This document shows positions 28,639 to 37,561 of a stretch of DNA of 64,000 nt, one piece after another. Each line of letters opens with the position of its first letter. Position 1 is the stretch's first letter. Location of the stretch: assembly GCF_923868895.1 (NCBI RefSeq), contig NZ_OV350343.1, positions 3,534,001 to 3,598,000 of the forward strand. The letters run 5' to 3'. The position numbers and the translations under genes were made by a program. The notes under the pieces are model-generated. The model saw only the letters and a list, made by a program, of their open reading frames with translations. It did not search any database and was not told the origin of the DNA. The stretch comes from Halomonas sp. TD01 (GTDB lineage: Bacteria > Pseudomonadota > Gammaproteobacteria > Pseudomonadales > Halomonadaceae).

Positions 28639-30324
28639 ATGCATCCACCACGCGTTCAACTTCGTCCCCGCCGTCGTCCACCCCTGCGCCTGCTGCCGCT
28701 AGGTGGGTGTGGTGAAATTGGAATGAACCTTACGCTGTATGGATACGACGATGAGTGGATCGCCGTCGACTGCGGCATGATGATTCGCCAGGATCTACCT
28801 AACTCCCCGCTGCAGGTGCCCAATACAGATACGTTAGCAGCGCTAAACATTATCCCCAAGGCGCTCTATATTACCCACGGCCATGAAGATCACATTGGAG
28901 CCGTGGCGTGGCTCTGGCCCAGATGGAACTGCCCTATTTTTGCTACGCCATTAGCCGCGGGATTGCTACGCCATAAGTTTGCAGAGCATCAGCTTAGTAG
29001 CGCCGCTATACACGTCGTGGAACCAGGCGATGCAATGGAGCTTGGCCCCTTCACGCTACGCTACCTTCAGGTTACCCATTCGATTCCTGAAAGCTGCTCC
29101 ATTCTAATGCAGGCAGGCGACTATCGCGTGCTGCACACAGGGGACTGGAAACTAGACCCCACCCCACTCATTGGCTCTCCCATTGACGCTGCTCAATTTC
29201 GCGCGCTCGCGCCTATTGATTTAGTTGTAGGCGACTCCACTAACGCCCCGATGCCTGGTCATTCGGGTAGTGAAGGCGATGTTGCTAAAGCACTCGCCCA
29301 CACCTTAAAACAGTGCACAGGCCGCGTGGTTGTGTCTTGTTTTGCCAGTAATCTCGCACGCGTGTTAGCTATTGGGCTTGCTGCACAACAGTGTGGCCGA
29401 CGCGTCAGCCTCATGGGCCGCTCAATGGAGCGCATGGTGAGTGTGGCGAAAGGCCTGGGGTATCTAGACGAATTTCCGCCGCTAGTGCCGCCCCACGATT
29501 TAGGCTATCTGCCGCCAGAAGAGGTTGTGATTATTGCCACGGGTAGTCAAGGCGAACCACGCGCCGCGCTGCAGCGTTTAGCACAGCGGAGACATCCGTT
29601 TGTGGATTTGGAGCCAGGCGATAGCATTATTTTTTCTGCTAAAGCCATACCAGGCAACGAGCGGCCTATTGAACAGCTTAAAAAACGCTTAGCACAGCTT
29701 GGCGTGTCAATTTTCGATGAAATGAACCATCCAGAACTACACGCTACCGGACATCCTGCCGAAGATGAGCTAAGAAAGCTGTATCAGTGGGTTCGTCCGA
29801 AAACGCTGCTGCCGGTTCATGGGGAGGCGCGCCATCAAGCAGCCCATCAGAAAATTGCCGCCAGCCTCGGCATTAACGCCCCACTCGCTCCGGTAAATGG
29901 CGACATGTTAATGTTCGATAATCTAGGGTTACGCTGCGAAGCTCGCTATCCCCAACCGCCTTGCATCGTTAATCAGAACAGCGTCGTGCCTCACCCAGGG
30001 CTTGATACCGGCTCCCATTCATCGCGGCGCGGCAGTTTGTTCTTAGCACTTCCCGTTACGGCTACCGACACTGGCTGGTGCCGCATTGGCCGCTTGATGC
30101 TAGATGCCAGCGGCACCAGCCCACTCGACGAAGATAGTTTCAGCGAATGGCTGGATGACCAATTGGAAGAAATAGCATCAGAGACCTTGGCAGATTTGCG
30201 TCAAGCACTGCAGCCAAGGCTAATTCATTGGTTAGCCAACCACCTTCAGCACATGCCAGATGTGCATTTGCAGATAATGGCAACCGAAATGCCCACTTCA
30301 GAAGCGCTTGGCAGCGATTTTTAA
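28639..30324 (+). CDS. Ribonuclease J family metallo-beta-lactamase/beta-CASP nuclease
   Basis: A 561-residue RNase J-type exo/endoribonuclease. It has LLPLGGCGEIGMNLTLYGY at the start, the metal-binding ITHGHEDHIGAV, HSIPESC, LHTGDWKLDPTP, the beta-CASP block ATGSQGEPRAALQRLAQ and the C-terminal LLPVHGEARHQAAH histidine motif. RNase J is standard in Firmicutes, cyanobacteria and alphaproteobacteria, but absent from E. coli, where RNase E dominates. A basic N-terminal extension (RVQLRPRRRPPLRL) precedes the domain. The start at the ATG at 28639 lacks a visible ribosome binding site. It converges with moaE, 17 bases away. Confidence 0.88.
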   Translation: MHPPRVQLRPRRRPPLRLLPLGGCGEIGMNLTLYGYDDEWIAVDCGMMIRQDLPNSPLQVPNTDTLAALNIIPKALYITHGHEDHIGAVAWLWPRWNCPIFATPLAAGLLRHKFAEHQLSSAAIHVVEPGDAMELGPFTLRYLQVTHSIPESCSILMQAGDYRVLHTGDWKLDPTPLIGSPIDAAQFRALAPIDLVVGDSTNAPMPGHSGSEGDVAKALAHTLKQCTGRVVVSCFASNLARVLAIGLAAQQCGRRVSLMGRSMERMVSVAKGLGYLDEFPPLVPPHDLGYLPPEEVVIIATGSQGEPRAALQRLAQRRHPFVDLEPGDSIIFSAKAIPGNERPIEQLKKRLAQLGVSIFDEMNHPELHATGHPAEDELRKLYQWVRPKTLLPVHGEARHQAAHQKIAASLGINAPLAPVNGDMLMFDNLGLRCEARYPQPPCIVNQNSVVPHPGLDTGSHSSRRGSLFLALPVTATDTGWCRIGRLMLDASGTSPLDEDSFSEWLDDQLEEIASETLADLRQALQPRLIHWLANHLQHMPDVHLQIMATEMPTSEALGSDF

Positions 30325-30341
30325 GCCATTGGCGATATTGC

Positions 30342-30818
30342 CTACCAGCGCTCTGCAGCTTGCTGATCGGTGTGCCGCTCTTTTACCCAGTAAGCGCCCT
30401 GACGGGAGTGCTCTTTCTTCCAAAATGGCGCCTGAGTTTTTAAAAAATCCATAATAAAGTCACAGGCTTGGAAAGCATCACGGCGATGAGCACTGGCCAC
30501 CAGAACCCGCACAATAGGGTCTCCCGGTGTCAAGTCACCAATGCGATGGATAATCTGTACGGCCTGTAACGCCCAACGCTGATAAGCCTGTTCACCAATC
30601 TGCGTTAATGTGCGCTCGGTCATTCCAGGGTAGTGCTCAAGAGTGAGTCCGATAACGTCGGGAGTTTCATTAAAGTCACGCACCAGCCCTGTGAAGGTGA
30701 CAATAGCGCCAATATCGGTACGCTTGCGAAGCAAGCTCTCATAGCCATCATCCATCTTAAATGGTTCTTCTTGAACCCTAACGGCAATATCCATCTCAGT
30801 TTCTACTATATCAGCCAT
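30342..30818 (-). CDS. moaE: Molybdopterin synthase catalytic subunit MoaE
   Basis: Large subunit of molybdopterin synthase, transferring sulfur from MoaD thiocarboxylate to cyclic pyranopterin monophosphate. The 158-residue protein has GAIVTFTGLVRDFNE, LTLEHYPGMTERTL, IIHRIGDLTPGDPIVRVLVASAHRRDAFQACDFIMDFLKTQAPFWKKE (catalytic lysines KTQAPFWKKE) and YWVKERHT. It starts 4 bases after the MoaC-MoaD fusion, so its MoaD partner is the C-terminal part of that upstream protein. A second in-frame ATG (30794) is possible. Confidence 0.95.
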   Translation of the reverse strand: MADIVETEMDIAVRVQEEPFKMDDGYESLLRKRTDIGAIVTFTGLVRDFNETPDVIGLTLEHYPGMTERTLTQIGEQAYQRWALQAVQIIHRIGDLTPGDPIVRVLVASAHRRDAFQACDFIMDFLKTQAPFWKKEHSRQGAYWVKERHTDQQAAERW

Positions 30819-30822
30819 CTGA

Positions 30823-31617
30823 TTACCCCCCCGTCACAGGAGGAAAGAAGGCCACTTCATCCTCATCGGTGAGACGCGCACTATCGTTTGCCATCACTTG
30901 GTTGATAGCACACAGCGTGCGCTGCTCTGACAGCACGTTAAAGCGTGCATCCCTAGCGCTTAATGCCGCTTTTAACCCAGCCACATCTCGGCTTGGCAGC
31001 TGATCAAGCCCAATGGACAGGTCACTTTCTTCCACGCGTTCACGCAGCTCAGCAAGAAACTTAACCCGAACGCAAGGGGATGCACATCGCTCTCCTAAGC
31101 TGACTTCTCCCGCAACGCCACCGCCAGTCACAATAGGTTCTGGCAAGCCTCGTTGGTAATCACCACGAACACCGCCCCGCTTGCTTTCCAACTGAACGGC
31201 TTCGATACGCATGTCTTTGTCCACCGCTTTACACATATCGTAAAGCGTCAGACAAGCCACTGACACGGCTGTCAGGGCCTCCATTTCCACCCCTGTCTGG
31301 CCATTAAGACGGCACAGCGCGGAGACATGAACACAACCGTTAGCGTGATCAATATCGAAGTCCACGGAGACCTTTGAAAGCGCTAATGAATGGCACAACG
31401 GGATCAATTCATGCGTTCGCTTAGCCGCCTGAATACCCGCAATGCGAGCAGTTGCCAGTACATCACCTTTGGGCAACTCGCCATCACTTAGCAGTTGCAA
31501 CGTTTTAGGCTGCATAACGATACGTCCAGACGCTACCGCCTCGCGGCGGGTCTCTCGCTTATCTCCGACATCAACCATATTGGCTTCGCCGTGTGTATTG
31601 AGGTGAGTTAGCTGCAT
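30823..31617 (-). CDS. moaC: MoaC-MoaD fusion: cyclic pyranopterin monophosphate synthase plus molybdopterin synthase sulfur carrier
   Basis: A single 264-residue frame joins two molybdenum cofactor proteins. Residues 1-157 are MoaC ([78 protein letters not shown]). Residues 158-181 are a Gly/Ser-containing linker. Residues 182-264 are a complete MoaD ([46 protein letters not shown]) with the terminal Gly-Gly that is adenylated and thiocarboxylated. The two units are normally separate genes of about 160 and 81 residues. moaE follows 4 bases downstream, mobB lies upstream. moaA, moeB and moeA are not in the window. Confidence 0.93.
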   Translation of the reverse strand: MQLTHLNTHGEANMVDVGDKRETRREAVASGRIVMQPKTLQLLSDGELPKGDVLATARIAGIQAAKRTHELIPLCHSLALSKVSVDFDIDHANGCVHVSALCRLNGQTGVEMEALTAVSVACLTLYDMCKAVDKDMRIEAVQLESKRGGVRGDYQRGLPEPIVTGGGVAGEVSLGERCASPCVRVKFLAELRERVEESDLSIGLDQLPSRDVAGLKAALSARDARFNVLSEQRTLCAINQVMANDSARLTDEDEVAFFPPVTGG

Positions 31618-31654
31618 ATCGTTACCCTTGTAATCAAACCACGGTGTTATAAAG

Positions 31655-32230
31655 CTACAGATGTGTGGAAGCTGCTAATTTATTTAGCACAGCGTTGGGC
31701 TGAGCATTCATCCATTCCATTATCCACTCAGTGATCGCTTTGATATTATTCAGGTCCAGGTGCTTGGCTGTCGGGTGAATTGACTGGGGCGGCGGGCCAC
31801 TTGACGCCACTGCTTGCACCCAATCGCCACTGACAATGGAATCGTCTCCAATACCCGCACGGTACAGGACTAGCTTAGGAATTGGCCACGCCTTAAAACC
31901 CTCCACAATGACCAAGTCTGGCGCCTGGGTGGTCATCAGTGACAAGAGATAAACCAAATCTGGCTCTTCTTGGTCAGGTGTCTCTTGCATCATGGCAAAA
32001 CGCTCTCGGGATGCAATCAACATCGGTGCAGCGCCAGCTTGACGAAGTTTATAGCTATCTTTTCCTGGCTGATCGACATCAAAGCTATGGTGAGCATGCT
32101 TTATTACGCCCACCCTGAGCCCCGCTTCACGCAGACGAGGCAAAAGCTGTGCTAACAGGGTCGTCTTACCAGTACCGCTCCACGCGGCAATACCTAGCAC
32201 AGGAAATGGACTATCAATGACCTCTTCCAT
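31655..32230 (-). CDS. mobB: Molybdopterin-guanine dinucleotide biosynthesis adapter MobB
   Basis: GTP-binding helper for attaching GMP to molybdopterin. The 191-residue protein begins with the P-loop [23 protein letters not shown], followed by [28 protein letters not shown] and [20 protein letters not shown], all typical of MobB. GGGAG lies 6 bases before the ATG at 32230. Downstream on the same strand come the MoaC-MoaD fusion and moaE, and upstream (35-base gap) uraA, so the Moco genes may share transcription with the uracil permease gene. Confidence 0.93.
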   Translation of the reverse strand: MEEVIDSPFPVLGIAAWSGTGKTTLLAQLLPRLREAGLRVGVIKHAHHSFDVDQPGKDSYKLRQAGAAPMLIASRERFAMMQETPDQEEPDLVYLLSLMTTQAPDLVIVEGFKAWPIPKLVLYRAGIGDDSIVSGDWVQAVASSGPPPQSIHPTAKHLDLNNIKAITEWIMEWMNAQPNAVLNKLAASTHL

Positions 32231-32265
32231 TAACGACTCCCAATTATGAAGCGGTGGCTGAGTGG

Positions 32266-33495
32266 CTACTCGCCCTCTTTTTCAACAGGTAAGAGCCAGT
32301 TTAGCGCAATGCCAACCAATGCCGCCAAGCTCACGCCCTGGAGAGTGAACTGACCGCCACCAAACTGCATTCCACCTATTCCAAATACTAGAATTAATGA
32401 AACCACCACGAGATTGCGCGCCGCAGTTAATGATTGACCTGCACGCACCAGAGTATTCATACCCACCACCGCAATCGAACCAAACAGCAGGGTCATAATA
32501 CCGCCCATCACAGGACCAGGAATAGTTTGCAGTAACGCGCCCAGCTTACCCACAAAGGCCAGGACAATCGCAATCACCGCGGCGATGATCATGTACATGG
32601 GGTTGAATGCCTTAGTCAGCGTCACTGCCCCCGTCACTTCTGAATAGGTGGTATTAGGGGGACCGCCAAACAGCGCAGCCGCTATTGTCGCCAACCCATC
32701 GCCTAGCAGGGTGCGATGAAGGCCTGGCTTCTCTAGATAGTTTTTGCGCGTAACTGAACCTATCGCCACCATGTCGCCGATATGCTCAACCGCAGGGGCA
32801 ATCGCGACCGGAATCATGAATAAGATAGCCGCCCAGTGAAAACTCGGCGCGGTAAAGCTGGGCACTGATAGCCAAGCAGCGTCACGCACGGGGGTAAAAT
32901 CGACAACGCCCATAACAAGCGCCAAACCATACCCCACTGCAATGCCACCCATAATCGGCACCAAGCGTAAAATTCCACGCCCGAAAACAGCCAATATAAG
33001 CGTCACCAGCAAGCTAGCCATGGAAAGGAAAATCGCTTGGCCATAACCAATGTTATCGCTTGTCTCTCCTGTCGCCATACTGACAGCGACTGGCGCCAAC
33101 GCTAAACCAATCACCATGATGACCGGCCCGACCACGACAGGCGGCAACAGTCTGTGCAACCAAGCGGTGCCTTTAACACGTACTGCTTGAGAAATAGCAA
33201 CGTACACCACCCCTGCCGCCATCAAGCCACCCAGCGTGGCCGATACACCGAAGCTTGCAATCGAGCCTTGAATAGGTGCAATGAACGCAAATGATGACGC
33301 CAAGAAAACCGGCACAGTCTGTTTGGTAATGCCGTGGAACACCAGCGTACCAATACCCGCCGTAAATAGTGCGACACTGGGATCTAGCCCAGTCAACAAC
33401 GGTACTAATACCAGCGCACCAAAGGCTACGAATAGCATTTGTGCACCTGTCAGCAGCATTTTGGGCCAAGACTCATGACTTGCTGAATGTCTCAT
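32266..33495 (-). CDS. uraA: Uracil permease, NCS2 family
   Basis: Proton-coupled uracil transporter of the inner membrane, 409 residues with about 14 hydrophobic segments. Conserved features include FVAFGALVLVPLLTGLDPSVALFTAGIGTLVFH near the start, the substrate-site Glu in PAVEHIGDMVAIG, and GGPPNTTYSEVTGAVTLTK, matching E. coli UraA. It lies downstream of upp, as in E. coli, but a strong intrinsic terminator stands between the two. Confidence 0.93.
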   Translation of the reverse strand: MRHSASHESWPKMLLTGAQMLFVAFGALVLVPLLTGLDPSVALFTAGIGTLVFHGITKQTVPVFLASSFAFIAPIQGSIASFGVSATLGGLMAAGVVYVAISQAVRVKGTAWLHRLLPPVVVGPVIMVIGLALAPVAVSMATGETSDNIGYGQAIFLSMASLLVTLILAVFGRGILRLVPIMGGIAVGYGLALVMGVVDFTPVRDAAWLSVPSFTAPSFHWAAILFMIPVAIAPAVEHIGDMVAIGSVTRKNYLEKPGLHRTLLGDGLATIAAALFGGPPNTTYSEVTGAVTLTKAFNPMYMIIAAVIAIVLAFVGKLGALLQTIPGPVMGGIMTLLFGSIAVVGMNTLVRAGQSLTAARNLVVVSLILVFGIGGMQFGGGQFTLQGVSLAALVGIALNWLLPVEKEGE

Positions 33496-33533
33496 CTAAA
33501 CGTTTCCAATGTTTTCGTTGTCGGTGGTTAGCC

Positions 33534-33569
33534 AAAAAAATGCCCCCAACGCGAAGCGTAAGGGGCATT
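33534..33569 (-). terminator. Intrinsic terminator between upp and uraA
   Basis: On the minus strand a long stem (33539-33552 with 33556-33569, small asymmetries) precedes a run of seven T residues (A at 33534-33540 on plus). It lies 15 bases after the upp stop and about 40 before the uraA start, so it either separates the genes or attenuates uraA expression. Confidence 0.85.
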
Positions 33570-33583
33570 GTCAGTCGGAGTGC

Positions 33584-34213
33584 TTAGCGCGTCCCGAAGA
33601 TCTTATCGCCGGCATCTCCCAAACCAGGGACGATATAACCGTTCTCATCTAGCCGGTCATCAACGGATGCTGTGTAAATCTCAACATCTGGATACGCGTC
33701 CTGAACTCGCTTAATGCCCTCAGGGGCAGCTACCAGCACAATGACTTTCATATGTTCACAACCACGTTCACGTAACATATCTAGCGTCGCAACCATTGAG
33801 CCACCAGTCGCAAGCATAGGGTCGATAACTAGCGCCATGCGCTCTTCAATATCATTGGCGAACTTGGCGAAATAAGGCACTGGCTGAAGAGTCTCTTCAT
33901 CACGATAAAGACCCACTACACTGACGCGTGCGCTTGGGATTAGGTCAGTTACGCCCTCTAGCATGCCTAAACCGGCTCGCAGAATTGGCACAACCGTTAC
34001 TTTTTTTCCTTTTAAGCGACGCGTCGCGATAGGCTCGTTGTTCCAGCCTTGAATCTCATGATCCTCAAGCTCTAGACCTTTTGTTGCTTCATAGGTCAGA
34101 AGCTTAGCCACTTCACCTGCTAGCTCTCGGAAGCTCTTGGTGCTCAAATCAGCTTCGCGCAGCAGTCCCAGCTTATGTTGAACAAGCGGATGATTAATGG
34201 CGTAAACACTCAT
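33584..34213 (-). CDS. upp: Uracil phosphoribosyltransferase
   Basis: Pyrimidine salvage enzyme making UMP from uracil and PRPP. The 209-residue protein has [40 protein letters not shown] at the start, the PRPP site [25 protein letters not shown] and the uracil-binding C-terminus [25 protein letters not shown]. The ATG at 34213 has GAGGAAG upstream; an in-frame ATG at 34231 lacks one. A 14-bp perfect palindrome lies 32 bases upstream of the start. Confidence 0.97.
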   Translation of the reverse strand: MSVYAINHPLVQHKLGLLREADLSTKSFRELAGEVAKLLTYEATKGLELEDHEIQGWNNEPIATRRLKGKKVTVVPILRAGLGMLEGVTDLIPSARVSVVGLYRDEETLQPVPYFAKFANDIEERMALVIDPMLATGGSMVATLDMLRERGCEHMKVIVLVAAPEGIKRVQDAYPDVEIYTASVDDRLDENGYIVPGLGDAGDKIFGTR

Positions 34214-34244
34214 GGGACTTCCTCGCGGCATGGGATTCAGGATG

Positions 34245-34258
34245 GCGACCTAGGTCGC
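34245..34258. promoter_or_regulatory. Perfect 14-bp palindrome upstream of upp
   Basis: GCGACCTAGGTCGC at 34245-34258 is a perfect palindrome 32 bases before the upp ATG. It could be an operator. Its GACC...GGTC arms recall the core of the TTGACC...GGTCAA palindromes seen before two nucleobase permease genes here, but with a shorter spacing. Confidence 0.4.
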
Positions 34259-34310
34259 ATCGACAAGCTTACAAAATTGCGCGCCATTCTACCCGCAACT
34301 GACCAGTAGG

Positions 34311-34994
34311 TTAAGAGGTTTCCGGCAATTGCCACTCAATCGGAGAGCGCCCATGCTCTGTTAAAAACTGATTGGCCCGGGAAAAGTGGTGATTACCAAA
34401 AAAACCTCGATGTGCAGAGAGTGGCGAAGGATGCGGGGATTCCAACACCAAATGGCGTGACTGATCAATCAGGACTTTTTTCTGGCGCGCATGACTGCCC
34501 CACAACAAGAAAACGCACGGCTCAGCATGCCGACTGACGGTATCAATCGCGCAATCAGTAAAGTGTTCCCACCCCTTACCACGGTGTGAAGCGGCATTAC
34601 CCTGCTCAACCGTTAATGCGGTGTTAAGCAGCAGCACACCCTGTGTTGCCCACGATTCCAAAAAGCCGTGTCGCACAGGTGTAAACCCCACATCAGCAGC
34701 TAATTCTTTATAAATATTGACCAACGAGGGAGGCACTTGAATACCCGGCTGTACCGAGAAGCACAACCCGTGAGCTTGGTTTGGGCCGTGATAAGGGTCT
34801 TGCCCTAGAATAACGATTTTCACAGAGGCTAAAGGCGTCAGCTCAAAAGCGCGAAACCAATGTGATGAGTGCGGGTAGATAACTTTCTTGGCTGATTTTT
34901 CTTGGGCCAAAAATGTTTTCAGGGCTGACATATAGTCAGCCTGAAACTCTTGCCCAAGCCATTGATTCCAATCGTCGGGTAGCGGGTTAGCCAT
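34311..34994 (-). CDS. ung: Uracil-DNA glycosylase
   Basis: Base-excision repair enzyme removing uracil from DNA. The 227-residue protein has the water-activating motif [24 protein letters not shown] near residue 60, [22 protein letters not shown], and the DNA-intercalation loop [22 protein letters not shown]. Family 1 UDG, normal length. Its ATG at 34994 is only one base past the gpt stop, so it is the last gene of an azgA-apt-gpt-ung purine salvage operon. Confidence 0.97.
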   Translation of the reverse strand: MANPLPDDWNQWLGQEFQADYMSALKTFLAQEKSAKKVIYPHSSHWFRAFELTPLASVKIVILGQDPYHGPNQAHGLCFSVQPGIQVPPSLVNIYKELAADVGFTPVRHGFLESWATQGVLLLNTALTVEQGNAASHRGKGWEHFTDCAIDTVSRHAEPCVFLLWGSHARQKKVLIDQSRHLVLESPHPSPLSAHRGFFGNHHFSRANQFLTEHGRSPIEWQLPETS

Positions 34995-34995
34995 A

Positions 34996-35475
34996 TTACT
35001 TCTTCAGTTGGTCCGCCAGCGGCTCAACATAAGCAATGCCCATATCCCAAGGGAATTGGATCCAACACTGCTGGGCCACTTCGGTAAGATATTGGTCAAC
35101 CAGAGGGCGCCCTTCTGGTTTGGCATACATTGTCACAAAATGCGCCTTAGGCAGCATTTCACGAACGGCTCGGGCGGTTTTACCGGTATCCACCAAGTCA
35201 TCTACCAGCAGCCAACCATCACCATCATGATCAACGCCCTTCATGATGTCTAAACCGCCTTGGTCCATATGATCATAGCTTTTGATACAAACGGTATCGA
35301 TCAAGCGAATATTGAGCTCACGAGCGATAAGCGCCGCAGGTATTAATCCACCACGGGTAATCGCGACGATACCTTTGAAGTCTCGCTCAATTAGCTGATG
35401 ACAAAGTTGACGCACATCGCGGTGCAGTTGATCCCAGGAAATGGTGAAGTGCTGATGATAGCGTTCGCTGCTCAT
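34996..35475 (-). CDS. gpt: Xanthine-guanine phosphoribosyltransferase, Gpt type
   Basis: Salvages xanthine and guanine to XMP and GMP. The 159-residue protein closely follows E. coli Gpt: [37 protein letters not shown], the PRPP motif [42 protein letters not shown], and the end [16 protein letters not shown], whose WDMG segment sits by the purine. [15 protein letters not shown] from the ATG at 35475 aligns with the E. coli start, so the 11-codon extension to 35508 is probably not used. It lies 8 bases after apt and one base before ung. Confidence 0.94.
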   Translation of the reverse strand: MSSERYHQHFTISWDQLHRDVRQLCHQLIERDFKGIVAITRGGLIPAALIARELNIRLIDTVCIKSYDHMDQGGLDIMKGVDHDGDGWLLVDDLVDTGKTARAVREMLPKAHFVTMYAKPEGRPLVDQYLTEVAQQCWIQFPWDMGIAYVEPLADQLKK

Positions 35476-35483
35476 AAAAGGCG

Positions 35484-36029
35484 TTACTCGTCTTCGGTGA
35501 ATGAACATACCGCGAATACGCTATAACCAGCATCGCGAATTTTCTGGGAACCGCCTAGCTCAGGCAAGTCAATAATGGTTGCAGTTTCTACCACGTGCCC
35601 ACCGGAGCGTTGAATCAGATTCGCAGCTGCCAGCATGGTGCCGCCGGTGGCAATCAAATCGTCCATCAGCAGGATACGATCATTTTTCTGGAAAGCATCA
35701 GAATGAAGCTCAACTTCGGAATGACCGTACTCAAGCGTATAGGTCTCACTGATTGTCTTGAACGGCAGCTTGCCTTTTTTGCGAACAGGAACAAAGCTGC
35801 AGCCTAACTCGTAGGCCAACGGTGCACCAATAATGAAGCCACGGGCGTCGATAGCCGCGATGGCATCTAAGTTCATTTCCTGGTAGCGGTGCACAAAGCT
35901 ATCAATCAGCTTACGAAAGGCAGCACTATTTTGCAGTAGCGGCGTGATATCACGAAAATTTACGCCCTGATCTGGCCAGTCAGGAACCGTGCGAATAACG
36001 GACTTAATGTAGTCGCCGTAGATGCTCAT
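35484..36029 (-). CDS. apt: Adenine phosphoribosyltransferase
   Basis: Converts adenine and PRPP to AMP. The 181-residue protein has [51 protein letters not shown] and the PRPP motif [22 protein letters not shown]. The ATG at 36029 ([10 protein letters not shown]) has GAGAGA upstream; an in-frame ATG at 36041 lacks a ribosome binding site. Located 34 bases after azgA and 8 before gpt in a purine salvage operon. Confidence 0.96.
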   Translation of the reverse strand: MSIYGDYIKSVIRTVPDWPDQGVNFRDITPLLQNSAAFRKLIDSFVHRYQEMNLDAIAAIDARGFIIGAPLAYELGCSFVPVRKKGKLPFKTISETYTLEYGHSEVELHSDAFQKNDRILLMDDLIATGGTMLAAANLIQRSGGHVVETATIIDLPELGGSQKIRDAGYSVFAVCSFTEDE

Positions 36030-36063
36030 CGCGTCTCTCATTGATTAAGAATAAAGCGGGTAA

Positions 36064-37362
36064 TTAACCCAGGAAAAGAAACTTTGCTGCAAATAGCAGT
36101 GCCAGCGTTATGACGGCAGGGTTCAAATCGCTGAACCTCCCCGAGAGCGCCTTGATTGCCACATAGCTAATAAAGCCAAGCGCAATCCCCTCAGCAATTG
36201 AGAAAGTCAGCGGCATAGCCAGTGCTGCGATCAGTACAGGCGCAGCGTCGGTAGGGTCTTCCCAATTTGCGTGGGCTAAGCTGCCCGCCATCAAAACGGC
36301 CACGTAAAGCAGCGCCCCTGCCGTCGCGTAAGCAGGAATGGACCCTGCTAACGGCGCAAAGAAAAGACTAATCAAAAACAGCAAACCGACCACAACAGCC
36401 GTCAAACCGGTACGACCACCGGAAGCGATACCTGCGGTTGATTCGATATAGCTAGTCGTTGTCGAGGTACCCAATGCAGCGCCTGCCATAGAGGCGGTGC
36501 TATCTGCCATCATGGCGCGGCCAATACGCGGCAGTTTGCCATTTTCATCCAGCAGTTTGCCACGATGCGCCACACCTACCAACGTGCCTGAGGTATCAAA
36601 CAGATCTACAAACAAGAAGGCAAAAATAACACTTAGCATCGCTACATCCAGCGCACCCATCAGATCCATTGCCATGAAGGTGGGAGCAATCGAAGGCGGC
36701 ATCGACATAATACCGCCATACTGATTATGACCGAACAGCATCGCCAGGACCGTGACACCCAAAATGCCGATCATTACCGCACCGGTTACGCGTAGGTAAG
36801 AAAGTGCTGTAATAACGAAAAAGCCCAGCAGCGCATACAGCGCAGGGGGTTCAGACAGATCACCCAGCGCCACATAAGTGGCTGGATTGGCCACTACAAT
36901 ACCGGCATTTTTAAGTGCAATCATCGCAAGGAACAAGCCAATACCCGCGGCAATGCCCAAACGCAATGAAAGTGGAATAGAATTGATGATCCATTCGCGG
37001 ATTTTAAAAATACTTAGCAGAAAAAACGCAAAGCCCGAGAAGAATACAGCCCCTAATGCCGCTTCCCAGGTATAGCCCATTCCCAGTACAACACCATAGG
37101 TAAAGAAGGCATTCAGCCCCATACCAGGTGCTTGCGCGATCGGATAGTTTGCCCAAAGCCCCATGACAAAACAGCCGATGGCAGCCGCGACACAGGTAGC
37201 AACAAATACCGCGCCGTAATCCATCCCCGCTTCCGAGAGAATGCTCGGGTTGACGAAAATGATATAAGCCATTGTAAGGAAGGTGGTGAATCCCGCGATC
37301 ACCTCGGTCTTTACATTGGTCTTCTGCTCGGTGAGCTTGAAGTAATTGTCCAGAAGTTTCAT
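36064..37362 (-). CDS. Purine nucleobase permease, AzgA/NCS2 family
   Basis: Inner-membrane proton symporter for purine bases (adenine, guanine or hypoxanthine) of 432 residues. Signatures include TEVIAGFTTFLTMAYIIFVNPSILSEAGMD, PGMGLNAFFTYGVV, FLFVDLFDTSGTLVGVAHRGKLLDENGKLPRIGRAMMADSTASMAGAALGTSTTTSYIESTAGIASGGRTGLTAV, matching E. coli GhxP/GhxQ/AdeP (YgfQ, YjcD, PurP). The exact base is not determined. It heads azgA-apt-gpt-ung, so imported bases can be used directly by Apt and Gpt. The 200-base leader contains a RutR-like palindrome. Confidence 0.92.
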   Translation of the reverse strand: MKLLDNYFKLTEQKTNVKTEVIAGFTTFLTMAYIIFVNPSILSEAGMDYGAVFVATCVAAAIGCFVMGLWANYPIAQAPGMGLNAFFTYGVVLGMGYTWEAALGAVFFSGFAFFLLSIFKIREWIINSIPLSLRLGIAAGIGLFLAMIALKNAGIVVANPATYVALGDLSEPPALYALLGFFVITALSYLRVTGAVMIGILGVTVLAMLFGHNQYGGIMSMPPSIAPTFMAMDLMGALDVAMLSVIFAFLFVDLFDTSGTLVGVAHRGKLLDENGKLPRIGRAMMADSTASMAGAALGTSTTTSYIESTAGIASGGRTGLTAVVVGLLFLISLFFAPLAGSIPAYATAGALLYVAVLMAGSLAHANWEDPTDAAPVLIAALAMPLTFSIAEGIALGFISYVAIKALSGRFSDLNPAVITLALLFAAKFLFLG

Positions 37363-37525
37363 GTCGTTTTTATCCTTCGCGCTTACGCTGAATGCGTCCC
37401 TTGATGCGAGAAAAGCCGCACATACTACCTAAAGGCTCTACGCGTTGCGAGTGCCCCGTGTGCCGCTAGCGTTGGTGGGAAGTCACCCACCTATCTATTA
37501 TGAATAGCAAACTTCAGGCCATGAG

Positions 37526-37541
37526 CTAACCGATCGGTCAA
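37526..37541. promoter_or_regulatory. RutR-like palindrome upstream of the azgA-type permease
   Basis: Read on the minus strand the site is TTGACCGATCGGTTAG, with a perfect 10-bp core ACCGATCGGT. The E. coli RutR operator is TTGACCAnnTGGTCAA; this site matches 10 of the 14 defined positions. It lies about 165 bases upstream of the permease start. A closely related site precedes the second nucleobase permease at 55970-55985. Confidence 0.45.
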
Positions 37542-37561
37542 CGGTAAGACAAAAAACACGA

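Noticed and set aside
37363..37561. Purine riboswitch before the azgA-type permease
   Set aside because: A hairpin (GGTGGG/CCCACC) and a palindrome are present, but I could not find the conserved three-way-junction bases of the purine riboswitch.
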